Positions 24,247-32,716 of a stretch of 64,000 nt of DNA are shown one piece after another (the first letter of the stretch is position 1; the number at the start of each line of letters is the position of its first letter). A model generated the notes under the pieces. That model saw only the letters and a program-made list of their open reading frames with translations. It searched no databases and was not told where the DNA came from. Source of the DNA: Prostheceraeus crozeri (Eukaryota; Platyhelminthes; Polycladida; Euryleptidae); assembly GCA_907163375.1 (NCBI GenBank), contig CAJQUW010004777.1:516001-580000 (forward strand), read 5' to 3'. The translations under genes were made by a program, and so were the position numbers.

Positions 24247-24319
24247 GTGGCTGGTAGGATTCGAACCTACGACCCAGGTTAACTAGACCTGTGCTCTAAC
24301 CAACTGCGCTACGAGCCAC
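24247..24319 (-). tRNA. tRNA-like gene 3, anticodon AGT (Thr-like)
   Basis: Sequence identical to copy 2 as far as I can read, 298 bp further on, with the same downstream T4. Confidence 0.65.
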
Positions 24320-24544
24320 TTACGCGACTCTGTCAGTTGGCAGGATCAAACCCTCACCACCACACATCAGTTGTCAAGGCAATAATAATCAATGAATAAA
24401 TAACACGTCACAATTGTGACCGCCGACATTAAGGCAAGTAGCGGGGATCGATTGTCCACCAAAGCATCTTAAGCCATGTCGTGAAAGCAATTAACAACAA
24501 TGAGATTAAATACACGATAGATCAGATTGCCATGCAAAAGATGT

Positions 24545-24617
24545 GTGGCTGGTAGGATTCGAACCTACGACCCAGGTTAACTAGACCTGTGCTCTAACCA
24601 ACTGCGCTACGAGCCAC
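24545..24617 (-). tRNA. tRNA-like gene 4, anticodon AGT (Thr-like)
   Basis: Sequence identical to copies 2 and 3, one 298-bp period further on. Confidence 0.65.
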
Positions 24618-24842
24618 TTACGCGACTCTGTCAGTTGGCAGGATCAAACCCTCACCACCACACATCAGTTGTCAAGGCAATAATAATCAATGAATAAATA
24701 ACACGTCACAATTGTGACCGCCGACATTAAGGCAAGTAGCGGGGATCGATTGTCCACCAAAGCATCTTAAGCCATGTCGTGAAAGCATTTAACAACAATG
24801 AGATTAAATACACGATAGATCAGATTGCCATGCAAAAGATGT

Positions 24843-24912
24843 GTGGCTGGTAGGATTCGAACCTACGACCCAGGTTAACTAGACCTGTGCTCTAACCAAC
24901 TGCGCTACGAGC
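24843..24912 (-). pseudogene. tRNA-like gene 5, 5' end lost at array edge
   Basis: Matches copies 2-4 to the D-arm side of the acceptor. The first three bases of the mature tRNA (GTG) are replaced by CAT where the array stops, so the acceptor cannot pair fully. Confidence 0.65.
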
Positions 24913-25053
24913 ATGTTGTAAAGCATACCACATTTGAAATAACATGCGAAAAGCATACAAATATATACCAAGAGAATACAGAAATATACCAAAAAATATT
25001 TTGGTATTCACCCTTTGTAAGTGATTGGTATTGAGCGATTTACAGTGTAGTTA

Positions 25054-25560
25054 GCATCTACACAGGGAGCGTTCCATAGTGATTTGAGGCCTTGACTTCT
25101 TTTTCTGGTGATCTCTTTGTCGCGTTTTTTGAATTTTTCATTGCGGGCCACATGACTGGCTATGGTATCAGGTTTGATGAATTGAGATGATGCTTATGTC
25201 TTCATCCTGCCACTAAGTCAGTTTAGAGTTGACCAAGTTTTTCTATTTAAATGCTTCATATGGATATCTGAGATGTTGGCGTTCCTAATTTAAATAATCC
25301 AGCAATTCGCTGGAGATTGTTAGCTTATCAGATATTTCAGTTGCCATTTGAAGCATTCCAATGATTTCTTTGCATGTTTGATCCCATCCTGGGATGTAAG
25401 AGTTTCTGTAACCTCATGGGATAGAGGCCTTTGCCAAACGAGGAACGATATCGCAGAATTTCACATAGCAGTCATTCAGGTTTGCCGTATTGGCTAGGCT
25501 ACTTCAGTTTTAGTATCTCTTCAATAACAGCTCACGGTTTGACATAGGACCTGTGCTTCC
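25054..25560 (-). mobile_element. LINE ORF2 linker region, upstream half of split relic
   Basis: Read on the minus strand from ~25450 it encodes 'IP', a stop, then GYRNSYIPGWDQTCKE. This is the 'IPRG.R..YIPGWD..C' motif between endonuclease and reverse transcriptase of LINEs. It is followed by 'NLVNSKLT', and near the element edge by KRDKEITRKRSQGLKSLWN. Read across the inserted element, the frame joins the FTPTEIE segment at 22708. Several stops show that the LINE was already old. Confidence 0.8.
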
Positions 25561-25564
25561 TTCA

Positions 25565-26132
25565 AAGATAAAAAATTTCTTAAATAATCAAATTAAATTC
25601 AGTTTGGTTTTATATTTTGCTATTTTCATAGCTAGTTACAATTAATATTAATTTAATTGCTTTGCGGAAAATACATCTTGAATACCGCACACTGTATATT
25701 GCTCTTTGTGCAAAAAACTCTCAACTAGCTAGACAATTATTTGAATTTGAAAAATAAGTTCCAACAAAAGAACTGATATGCTCGTGTATAGGCCTACTGT
25801 GCTGTATTAAGGATTCTATTGGGATAATTAGTAATGAGTAGTAGGCCTGAATTACAGTTGATGAGATCGATTGACTGCAGCACGTATAAGACCTATGGCT
25901 ATAATCAAACTAGGCATATCCCTTACCTATTCAAAGTCATTAGATCGGAGTCAATTTGTCTAGCGCTGTATGAGCTTTAATTCAGTACCTAAGGTTATGG
26001 ATAATCTTACATGTACGTGTAAATACGTGATTATAAGGGAAAACAAACACACGACAACATAAAGAAGTATTTAATTAAATAACTTAAAAACTCTGCGATC
26101 AATCAAGCATCAAAGTAGACAAAATAAATTTG
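25565..26132. other. No gene seen
   Basis: Unique AT-rich flank of the hAT element. 'ACTTACAT' at 26133-26140 is the left hAT target duplication. Confidence 0.55.
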
Positions 26133-26152
26133 ACTTACATCAAAGGTGGACA

Positions 26153-26656
26153 AGTAATGGGCAAAAGACCGTTCCAGGACACCATAAAATTCAAAAAATA
26201 GTATCTTTAAAAACGACATAAATTCATGAATTTAGACCCTTTTTCAGGTTTTTAAGACCTAAATACATGAATTTAGTCCATTCAAAAAGTACAATTTTTC
26301 AAAAAAATGGTATCTTTAAAAACGACATAAATTCATGAATTTGAACCCTTTTTCAAGTTTTTAAGACCTAAATTCATAAATTTGGGCGTTTTTAAAAATA
26401 CCCAATTTTCAAATTTTTCAAAATCTCAAATTTGAGAATTATAATTTTTACCTTGAAAATCATGACCGTTCCAGGACACCGAAAAAATCAGAAAAGTTGA
26501 GAATCTCAAATTTGTGATTGTGACATTTTACTTTGAAAATCATGACCGTTCCAGGACACCGAAAAAATCATAAAGTTAGTATTTTTAAAAACGTCTTTTA
26601 AATCCGTTTTTCAGGTTTTTAAAATATATCATGTGACTAATAATATTTCTTTAAAA
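26153..26656 (+). repeat. Left terminal inverted repeat of Polinton 1
   Basis: Matches the right end in reverse complement up to 'atatcatgtgactaataatatttcttt' territory at ~26656. It contains the 16-mer GACCGTTCCAGGACAC at 26167, 26464 and 26544, and alternating 'aaattcatgaattt' and 'caaatttgag' palindromes. The homology continues inward as a fragment of the membrane-protein gene (26657-26726). Confidence 0.88.
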
Positions 26657-26726
26657 GTGGAAGAAACAAAAGTGGAAGAAACCGCGGGGATGTATCCTTC
26701 AATATCATATGAACGTAGTTCTACTA
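26657..26726 (+). pseudogene. Duplicate start of the two-pass membrane-protein gene
   Basis: Encodes VEETKVEETAGMYPSISYER, closely matching the N-terminus of the gene at 42131 on the other end of the element. Its start codon is GTG where the full gene has ATG, and similarity ends after about 23 codons. It is best read as the innermost part of the terminal repeat. Confidence 0.75.
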
Positions 26727-26797
26727 CCCCCTCCCTTCTAATTTCTAGGGGTCCCTTCTGACTTCTAGGGGTCCCTTAAGAAATTTTTTATTATAAA

Positions 26798-27288
26798 ATG
26801 AACAACATAAATGAGTTTTTAAAATTATATGGAACTCAAACAACTACAAATTTTGATCTAAAGAAAATTGCAAATCAATTAGGAATAAAGAATTTTCATG
26901 TTCTAATGAGAGTCGAATTACAATTCCTAAAAAATAAGCCAACAGGAACCTTCAGTTCCCGGAACAAAGTTCCATCAATAACTATAAATTTCATAACAAA
27001 TCCTCACACAACAGATGAAAAAGGAGTACATTGGTCTGCAGGTATCTTAAATAAAATCGAGATAATTACTATTTCGACCGCCCGGAGGCTGAGAACTATT
27101 GGTTCGACTCTTATGGACTTCCACCTACAAATGAAGTCAAAAAATTACTTGGCAATGGAACTTATAATACATTTCAAATTCAAAAACCGGGAACTACTTA
27201 TTGTGGTCAATTATGTCTTTATGTTTTATTTAAATTACAAAAAGGGGTGCCATTTCTAGATATTATGTTAGAATTGAACGAACCGTAG
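26798..27288 (+). pseudogene. Adenain-like maturation cysteine protease, element 1 (frameshifted)
   Basis: Homologous to the intact copy at 53876. The N-terminus is collinear, and GVHWSAG keeps the catalytic histidine region. A one-base deletion near 27055 shifts the frame before the acidic catalytic motif; the remainder (FDSYGLPP, TYCGQLCLYVL with the Gln and Cys) is found in the next frame. Two extra segments are absent from element 2. One is about 39 bp at 26939-26978, made of two hairpins. The other is exactly 30 bp at 27079-27108, flanked by the direct repeat TTCGAC and placed right at the acidic catalytic motif. A third hairpin insert supplies the stop codon at 27286, replacing the last residues. 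Proteases of this type mature capsid precursors in adenoviruses and Polintons. Confidence 0.88.
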
Positions 27289-27359
27289 GTTCTATGGCCA
27301 CGCCTAATAAGGGAATTTCATTCCCGAAACGTTAGTTCCAATAATAATGATAATGATAA

Positions 27360-28705
27360 TTAAAAATCAGTTCGTTGAAATTCATTTTGATAAAATCGGC
27401 CTCTGATATCTTCATCATCTAAATCCTTGATTTCGTCAGTAATCGGATAAGTTTGATTTATTTTACAAACTTCAAATATTTCTTTAGTCCAATAGCCAAC
27501 GAAGCCTTTTTCAAATTTATTCTTATATTTAAATATTCTAACTCTATCTCCAATTTTAAATTTCGGCTTACGTTTCTGTAAATTCGGATTACTCTCATTC
27601 AAATTATTATTTTCGTTCGAATAATTATTCTCGAATATTTTCTTTCGGATTAAATCAGGGTCGTCAGAAGCATTCTTTGGAGTTTCTTCAATACCAGAAT
27701 GAATCTTATTGTTATACTCTTCTACAACTCCTGGTAATATCTTCAACCATTTCTGATTTCCCCACTCAGTAAATTTTTTTAAAATTTTTTTTTTCATGAT
27801 CTATTGAAACGCTCTATCACTACAGCTTTTCCTGCATTTTCAGTTGAATAAACAGTTTCAAATAGTGGCTGAACGTTTCGGTTATAAAATTCCTGCCTTT
27901 TATCAACAAACAATTTCCTTGGCTTTCTATTAGTTTCTTTAAAGATTTCTTCAAACGCATATTTAACTGATAGACCACTTTTATTTTTTAAAGGCTTTAC
28001 CCAAGCGTATCGTGTATATAAATCTATAACGGTCAATGCGTATTTGTAGTCCCTTTCATTCGGCATATGAATAAGATCAGCACTCCAAATGTCATCTTTA
28101 TTAAATACTTTTACTTTCAATAAATATTTAGGCTTTCTGTATTCCCTATGAATTTCGGACGCGTAGGTTCGAGCGTTGCTCTCAGACAGCTTTGCTGTCG
28201 TTTCATTTAAACCCTGACCGAATAATATTTTAGCTTGTAAAGCTTTCTTAACAAACATTCTTTCAATTTTTTCTCTAAATGTAGGATTTTGAATACTATC
28301 TAATTCTTGAATCATCTTCTTATCAGCTGCATGTCGAGAACTTAGATCATGATTTCGATAAGCTAAATCATGTCTATAAGCGGCGGCATCTACTCTATTT
28401 ATTGGTTCTTCACCTGGTTTCGGATTATTATTCTCATCTAGTCATATATCTAATCGAGTTCCTGGACCGGTATATGAATGACCAGGAAGATGTTTTTCTT
28501 TTGAATATTTACTCCAAATAAATCCAGGAAAGTTTTCTAATGTTTTTTGTATGTCACCACCGTAGGTAGTGGCCAAACTTTGTTTGTCGTCGTTACCTTC
28601 ATAACTTTTACAATTTGAGTTTTTAATTTTGTTTAATAGATAATTTAATAAATCTAAACTAGAAATTTTTAATTTAATTAAATTTTCGGAATTTGTAGAA
28701 TTCAT
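27360..28705 (-). pseudogene. PLA2-integrase fusion, element 1 (stops and frameshift)
   Basis: Starts at the ATG ending at 28705. The N-terminal ~95 residues precede a phospholipase A2 module like that of parvovirus VP1: LPGHSYTGPGTRLD (calcium loop), then RHDLAYR (catalytic His-Asp). A TGA at 28442-28444 lies between these two motifs. The second part (28315-27797) is a retroviral-type integrase core with WSADLIH and LFVDKRQEF (catalytic Asp residues) and VVIERFNR (Glu). A frameshift with stop near 27797 separates the C-terminal DNA-binding module (KFKIGDRVRIFKYK). Integrases of this type join the linear Polinton to host DNA with a 6-bp duplication. Lesions differ from those in element 2. Confidence 0.88.
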
Positions 28706-28732
28706 TTTTAAAGATAAAATAAATGTTTTACC

Positions 28733-28816
28733 TAATCGGACCAAAGGTATTCAGGTTACTAACCTATCGAACCTTGTTCAGAGGCTTTAGCCGATCGGAC
28801 CAAAGGTCCTGAGGTT
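28733..28816. repeat. Palindromic hairpin block at gene junction
   Basis: Two copies of GGACCAAAGGT.C with AGGTTACTAACCT between them, plus GGCTTTAGCC. It is almost identical to 55586-55672 in element 2, and its inverse occurs at 31556-31712. It lies exactly between the starts and ends of two minus-strand genes, so it may end or process their transcripts. Confidence 0.75.
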
Positions 28817-28817
28817 A

Positions 28818-29300
28818 TTACCGAATCATACTAGGACCTAGATATATTCCAGAACCATCTTTAATTTCTTTAATTTCAATTAAATCATCAACATTGTGGA
28901 GAATATTTTTAAGAACTCGTTTTCCTTCATCAACTAATTTTAATTTACTAATAAAATTATCTACTATTCCGTCACCCCTAGCAACTTTCTCTAACTCTCT
29001 ATTATGACGTTTTTGTTCTTCTAATGCTGCCTTCTCTGATTTATTTTTATTTACTGCTTGGACAATACCAGCTGTCCCACCTGCAACACTTCCTGCAGCT
29101 GCTATGCCACCTATTATTAGTGGAATTAATGGGAGAATCCCGCCATTCTTTTCTTCTTGTAATTGAATATTATCTATCATTGGTTTACTTATGTAATACT
29201 TTTTTTTATTAATCGTAATAGTTTTAGGGGTATTTTTGTCAACAATATTACGTAATTTTAATTCAACAGTTTTATTATTATTACTTTTCGCTTCCGACAT
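28818..29300 (-). CDS. Hydrophobic minor virion protein (Polinton/adintovirus core-like)
   Basis: 160 codons, open from the ATG ending at 29300. The charged N-terminus is followed by one strongly hydrophobic Gly/Ala-rich stretch (LPLIPLIIGGIAAAGSVAGG), then a basic helical region and a C-terminal 'DGSGIYL'. A single Gly/Ala-rich membrane-active segment is typical of minor virion or core proteins of adenovirus-related elements. It lies between capsid and integrase genes, all on the minus strand. The element 2 copy has lost the first ~50 codons. The role is inferred from position and composition. Confidence 0.6.
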   Translation of the reverse strand: MSEAKSNNNKTVELKLRNIVDKNTPKTITINKKKYYISKPMIDNIQLQEEKNGGILPLIPLIIGGIAAAGSVAGGTAGIVQAVNKNKSEKAALEEQKRHNRELEKVARGDGIVDNFISKLKLVDEGKRVLKNILHNVDDLIEIKEIKDGSGIYLGPSMIR

Positions 29301-29475
29301 TTTTAATAAAAAAATTTTAAATTAGGAATTTTTAATCTATTCTAGTTATGAATAAATTTTAAATTAGGAATTTTTAATCTATTCTAGTTACAAAAAAATT
29401 TTATTACTAATTACTAAAAAAAATTTAAGTTAACAAAAATTTTAATTAACTTATCGGAGCGAAGCTCCTCTGGCT

Positions 29476-30810
29476 TTAGCCTATCCTAGCCATCTTTCCA
29501 TTAAGAATTTCAATAGAATATTTTACATCTTCTAGCAATAAACCATAAGCCATCAATGAAGTTGTGGAATCTTTTTTTTGAATATTAATTGTTACATCAC
29601 AACCAGTCTTGATAATATCTTCAGATTGTGCACTTAAATCGAAACAGAAAACAGGATATAAATGTCTCCAATCTCCAGGAGTTAATTGTGGTTCAACTCC
29701 AAATTCTATACAAAGATTTCGATAAGATACATATCCTTCCATAAATTGATTATTGGTATCATCGAATCTTAATGGATCAATTGGATATCGGGTTTGATTT
29801 AATGAAACTTGTAAACTTCGAATTGTATTAATATGAAAAAGATTGTTGTTCTTATCAAAACTTGGAGAATTATTTCTTTGAAAAGTTAGCAATAAATATC
29901 TTGGAGTATTCGCAGTTCTAGTAAAATGCCAGTTAAATCTTTGTTCGGAAAAAGTTACTGAACTAGCAGTACGCTTTAGAAAATTTACTGGAATTGGTTT
30001 GTTAGTATTTAATCTTTTTGCAATAGCTGTTTCAATCTCTAAACTAGGAGTAATATGCTTAATCCACCATTCAAGTCTATCAATTTTTAAATATGCTTTT
30101 TTTCCAGTCTTACCAAAAAAGATTAATTCATTATTTGCTGTACGATGAATTACTAATTTAAATTTTAATTGATATGATATTTTGTCATAATCTAAATATC
30201 CGAATAATGGAGACAATGACCAATTAACTGTCTGTTTACTTTTCTTGTTAAATTCACGTCTTTCTTTATATGCACTATTGTTTGTTTTATTTAAATGTTT
30301 TGCAATATTTTCTACATCTTTCGCAATTCCTGCTGCATCTGTTCCAGCGTGAGTTAAATCATCAACAATTATACCATCATTAGTATCAGGAAAACAACCT
30401 TCGATTTCATACTTTTTATTATTTTCACCAATTGTTATAAATCTAAGCATTGTATCAATTACACCTGGAGAATCACTTATTGTTTCTATATTTTGAGTTG
30501 CAACATCTAAACGCATTTGTGTAAATAATCTTGGAAAAAAATTATTCTCTAGTGCAATATTATCGGTTTCTGGTAATGGTGTTGTAAAATTGGCATCACT
30601 ATACAAAGAATATTCACAGTGTAAAAATGAATCAGGTAGATATATATAACTCTGCTGATTATCAACTTCAAAAATTAAATCACCTCCAGTATTTACTCTA
30701 CTGGAAGATCCGGGATTCATAGCAATTCTTATATAGTCATTCTTTTTTTGATTGCAACTGACAAACGGAGGATCGTCTAATCTAAATTTATTTTCGATAA
30801 GCGAAGACAT
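29476..30810 (-). CDS. Major capsid protein, double jelly-roll type
   Basis: 444 codons, fully open from the ATG ending at 30810. The pattern near the N-terminus (NTGGDLIFEVDNQQSYIYL, then LENNFFPRLFTQMRLDV, then a 'PGVIDTM' turn) is the one seen in Polinton and adintovirus capsid proteins. In these, two beta-barrel domains build hexon-like trimers. The C-terminal half carries beta-rich segments (YQLKFKLVIHRT, 'LEWWIKHITPS'). Length is at the short end for Polinton capsids. It is the only long late gene of this element without a break. The gene is completely absent from element 2. Confidence 0.75.
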   Translation of the reverse strand: MSSLIENKFRLDDPPFVSCNQKKNDYIRIAMNPGSSSRVNTGGDLIFEVDNQQSYIYLPDSFLHCEYSLYSDANFTTPLPETDNIALENNFFPRLFTQMRLDVATQNIETISDSPGVIDTMLRFITIGENNKKYEIEGCFPDTNDGIIVDDLTHAGTDAAGIAKDVENIAKHLNKTNNSAYKERREFNKKSKQTVNWSLSPLFGYLDYDKISYQLKFKLVIHRTANNELIFFGKTGKKAYLKIDRLEWWIKHITPSLEIETAIAKRLNTNKPIPVNFLKRTASSVTFSEQRFNWHFTRTANTPRYLLLTFQRNNSPSFDKNNNLFHINTIRSLQVSLNQTRYPIDPLRFDDTNNQFMEGYVSYRNLCIEFGVEPQLTPGDWRHLYPVFCFDLSAQSEDIIKTGCDVTINIQKKDSTTSLMAYGLLLEDVKYSIEILNGKMARIG

Positions 30811-30963
30811 TTTTATAAAAAATAATTTGACTTTTTGTTTTTCTCACACACAGAAAAAATTCTGCTAAAATAATTTTACTAAAATAATTTTATTGAAAAA
30901 ATTTTGCTAAGAAAATTTGACTAAAAAAATTTACTAAAAAAAATTTTACTAAAAAACATAATT

Positions 30964-31515
30964 TTAGAATTTTGCTAGACCAGCTCCGCTACAGCTTTGC
31001 TGGTTAGACCGAAGGTTGCTACTCACGCCATTTCCTCTTATTTCTTCAATTGAACGAACCGTAGGTTCAATTGAACGTTCTATGGCTACGCCAGATTTCT
31101 TCTTATGTTTACTATCAGACGGAGCTCCGCTTCTCAAGGTTTCCCCAACAGCTATGTTAGCAATTTTATTTTTTGTTTCCTCTGAAGGTTTTTTTAAATT
31201 TTTTAGTTCTTCGGAATCATTCCTAAGTTTACGAATAGCTTCTAGTTGTTTTAATTCGTTTTGAGACTTGACAGCAATTGATATTGCACTAGCAGTACTA
31301 CCTATAGCAGCTGCTCCTTTTGCAGCAGATGTAATCAAATCTTTATTATTTTTAATTAAGTTAACGATACTTCCAATAGCAGAGAAGATGCCAGCTCCTT
31401 CCGTGTGAACTGTTTCTCTATTATCATAATGATAAACAGGATTCATACGTGGTTCATGAGCAATTTTTTTATTTGAAGCAAAATGTTTAAGATTTTGTTT
31501 ATAAATTATAGGCAT
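30964..31515 (-). CDS. Small virion protein with amphipathic/hydrophobic segment (pVI-like position)
   Basis: 183 codons from the ATG ending at 31515. After a basic N-terminus comes GAGIFSAIGSIVNLIKNN, an amphipathic segment. Then follow an Ala/Gly-rich stretch (AAKGAAAIGSTASAISIAV), a charged helix and a low-complexity tail ending GLAKF. The order resembles membrane-lytic minor capsid proteins of adenovirus type, but I cannot prove that. Compared with element 2 it carries a 30-bp hairpin insert (31118-31147, ten codons) and a longer hairpin insert near 31045-31095, both frame-preserving. Confidence 0.55.
   Translation of the reverse strand: MPIIYKQNLKHFASNKKIAHEPRMNPVYHYDNRETVHTEGAGIFSAIGSIVNLIKNNKDLITSAAKGAAAIGSTASAISIAVKSQNELKQLEAIRKLRNDSEELKNLKKPSEETKNKIANIAVGETLRSGAPSDSKHKKKSGVAIERSIEPTVRSIEEIRGNGVSSNLRSNQQSCSGAGLAKF
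31118..31147 (-). repeat. 30-bp hairpin insert inside small virion protein gene
   Basis: Absent at the equivalent point of element 2, which reads straight through 'actatca|acagctatg'. The insert contains the palindrome CGGAGCTCCG and adds ten codons without a frame change. Confidence 0.8.
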
Positions 31516-31555
31516 TTTTTAGGATTAAATTTGACTTTTGGGAAAAAATATTTAC

Positions 31556-31709
31556 GATTGGTTAGTAACCTGAGGACCTTTGGTCCGTTTAATATTTGCG
31601 CTAAGATTTACGTTTATGATAAGGTAATAACCTCAGGATCTTTGGTCCGATAGGCTAAAGCCTCTGGACAAGGTTCTATAGGTTAGAAACCTGAGGACCT
31701 TTGGTCCGA
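31556..31709. repeat. Palindromic hairpin block at gene junction (inverse of 28733 block)
   Basis: Repeats 'acctgaggacctttggtccg' and AGGCTAAAGCCT units between the fibre-like gene and the small virion gene. A shorter version is present at 56620-56690 in element 2. Confidence 0.75.
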
Positions 31710-32599
31710 TCAAGATTTACGTTTGTGAATGGACAACAACTTCGAGATAACTTTATTAATTGATTGTTGCACTTTATCTATTGCGTCAAGCAGCGTGTGA
31801 TGTACTTTAATTTCTTTTCTATTAACTTGCATTTTCTGCTGATTAATCTTCAATGCCGTTTTAAGAGCATATAACTTAATTTTAAGAACATCTAATTGTC
31901 TTTTAACAGAATCTAACTGTTCTTTATTTTCTTTAGAGTTTTCTTGTAAATTTTTCTTTAATTCATTTTCTAAATTGATTTTAAGAGTTTTCATTTTATC
32001 AACTTTTTGATTAAATGAGTTTACTTCATTTATTATTCTATTCATCTTTTTCATTTGTTGAGTAATTTTAGAACTCAATTCATCAACACTTTTTTGGAAT
32101 GTAGTTTGTAACTGCTTTAAATTTTTTTTAATTCTTTCAGGTAGTTTTTCTATTTCATCTTCTAATTGTTCTTTTAACATTTTTATCTGATGTTTATTTT
32201 TAATGACTGCAGATTTTAAATTTATAGAAAGTAAGATTAAAATTTTTGATTGTTCTGAAATCTTTTTATAAAAAGTTTTGCTATATCTGCTTCTAGCTCT
32301 CTATCCTTTTTATCAAGTTTTAATACTTTTTCGTTTAATGATTTGTCATTAAGTTTAAGCAACTTTAATTCATTCATCAGTGGAACCAAAACATCGTTTA
32401 TATATTTTTCTTTTAAGTCATTGATTTGTGTATCAACATATTGTTTATTTGTTAACTCTGTATTTTATTGCGGAAGAATAGAAAGATGCAATGGACCAGA
32501 CAAAACATCTCCAGTTTTCATGATATAATTTTCTATCTCTATTTCTAATTCACGATTGTTCGGGATATATGCACCTCCACCAACATTTGGTAACATCAT
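31710..32599 (-). pseudogene. Coiled-coil fibre-like protein, element 1 (stops and frameshift)
   Basis: The ATG ends at 32599. The N-terminus GGGAYIPNNRELEIEIENYI is followed by TGDVLSG and 'TNKQYVDTQINDLKEKYI', a pattern like the trimeric shaft motif of viral and phage fibres ('...GNL...NKKYVD..I'). The remainder is Lys/Glu/Leu-rich and predicted as a long coiled coil of about 200 residues. A TAA lies in the N-terminal part near 32466, and a frame change near 32255-32270 divides the coiled coil. The last frame (32180-31710) is open. The element 2 copy has different lesions. A virion-surface or structural role is inferred. Confidence 0.6.
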
Positions 32600-32604
32600 T
32601 TTTT

Positions 32605-32716
32605 AACAATAAAAAAATAAAATTTCTTCTAATAAAAATAAAACTTTTTCTAATAAAAATAAAACTTTTTCTAATAAAAATAAAAAAATAAAATTTTTTC
32701 TAATAAAAATAAAAAA
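32605..32716. repeat. Short AT-rich tandem repeats in the divergent promoter region
   Basis: Repeated 'aattttttctaataaaaat' type units between the fibre-like gene (minus) and the clamp-like gene (plus). It is likely a bidirectional promoter region by position only. Confidence 0.5.

Larger units (their letters stand above)
23598..24912. repeat. 298-bp tandem array, about 4.4 units
   Basis: The phrase 'gtgtggYtggtaggattcg' starts at 23649, 23947, 24245, 24543 and 24841, exactly 298 bp apart each time. Units are nearly identical; I see a C/T change in the first and an A/T change before the last. Each unit has one 73-nt tRNA-like gene on the minus strand and ~225 bp of spacer. The array starts at 'ttaacaacaatgag' (23598) and stops abruptly inside the fifth tRNA copy at 24912. 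Confidence 0.95.
22713..25049. mobile_element. Non-autonomous inverted-repeat element carrying tRNA-like genes
   Basis: The left end TACACTGTAAATCGCT (22713) and right end AGCGATTTACAGTGTA (to 25049) are exact inverted repeats of 16 bp. They are followed by looser inverted similarity with many 'gtatg/catac' motifs. The element interrupts a LINE ORF that is readable on both sides, which fixes its boundaries. Flanks GCTA (22709-22712) and GTTA (25050-25053) may be a 4-bp target duplication with one change, though a longer TGTAGYTA reading is also possible. There is no transposase ORF inside. The right half is a 298-bp tandem array of tRNA-like genes. The superfamily is not determined. Confidence 0.8.

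Noticed and set aside
23598-24912. Regular repeats that might suggest a CRISPR array
   Set aside because: The whole 298-bp unit is repeated, including what would be spacers. Each unit holds a tRNA-like gene, and the setting is eukaryotic.
25790-25800. Recurrent TAGGCCTA-type words (also near 2487, 25840, 47100)
   Set aside because: A scattered short motif that I have seen in many invertebrate genomes; too few and too unordered here to call a feature.
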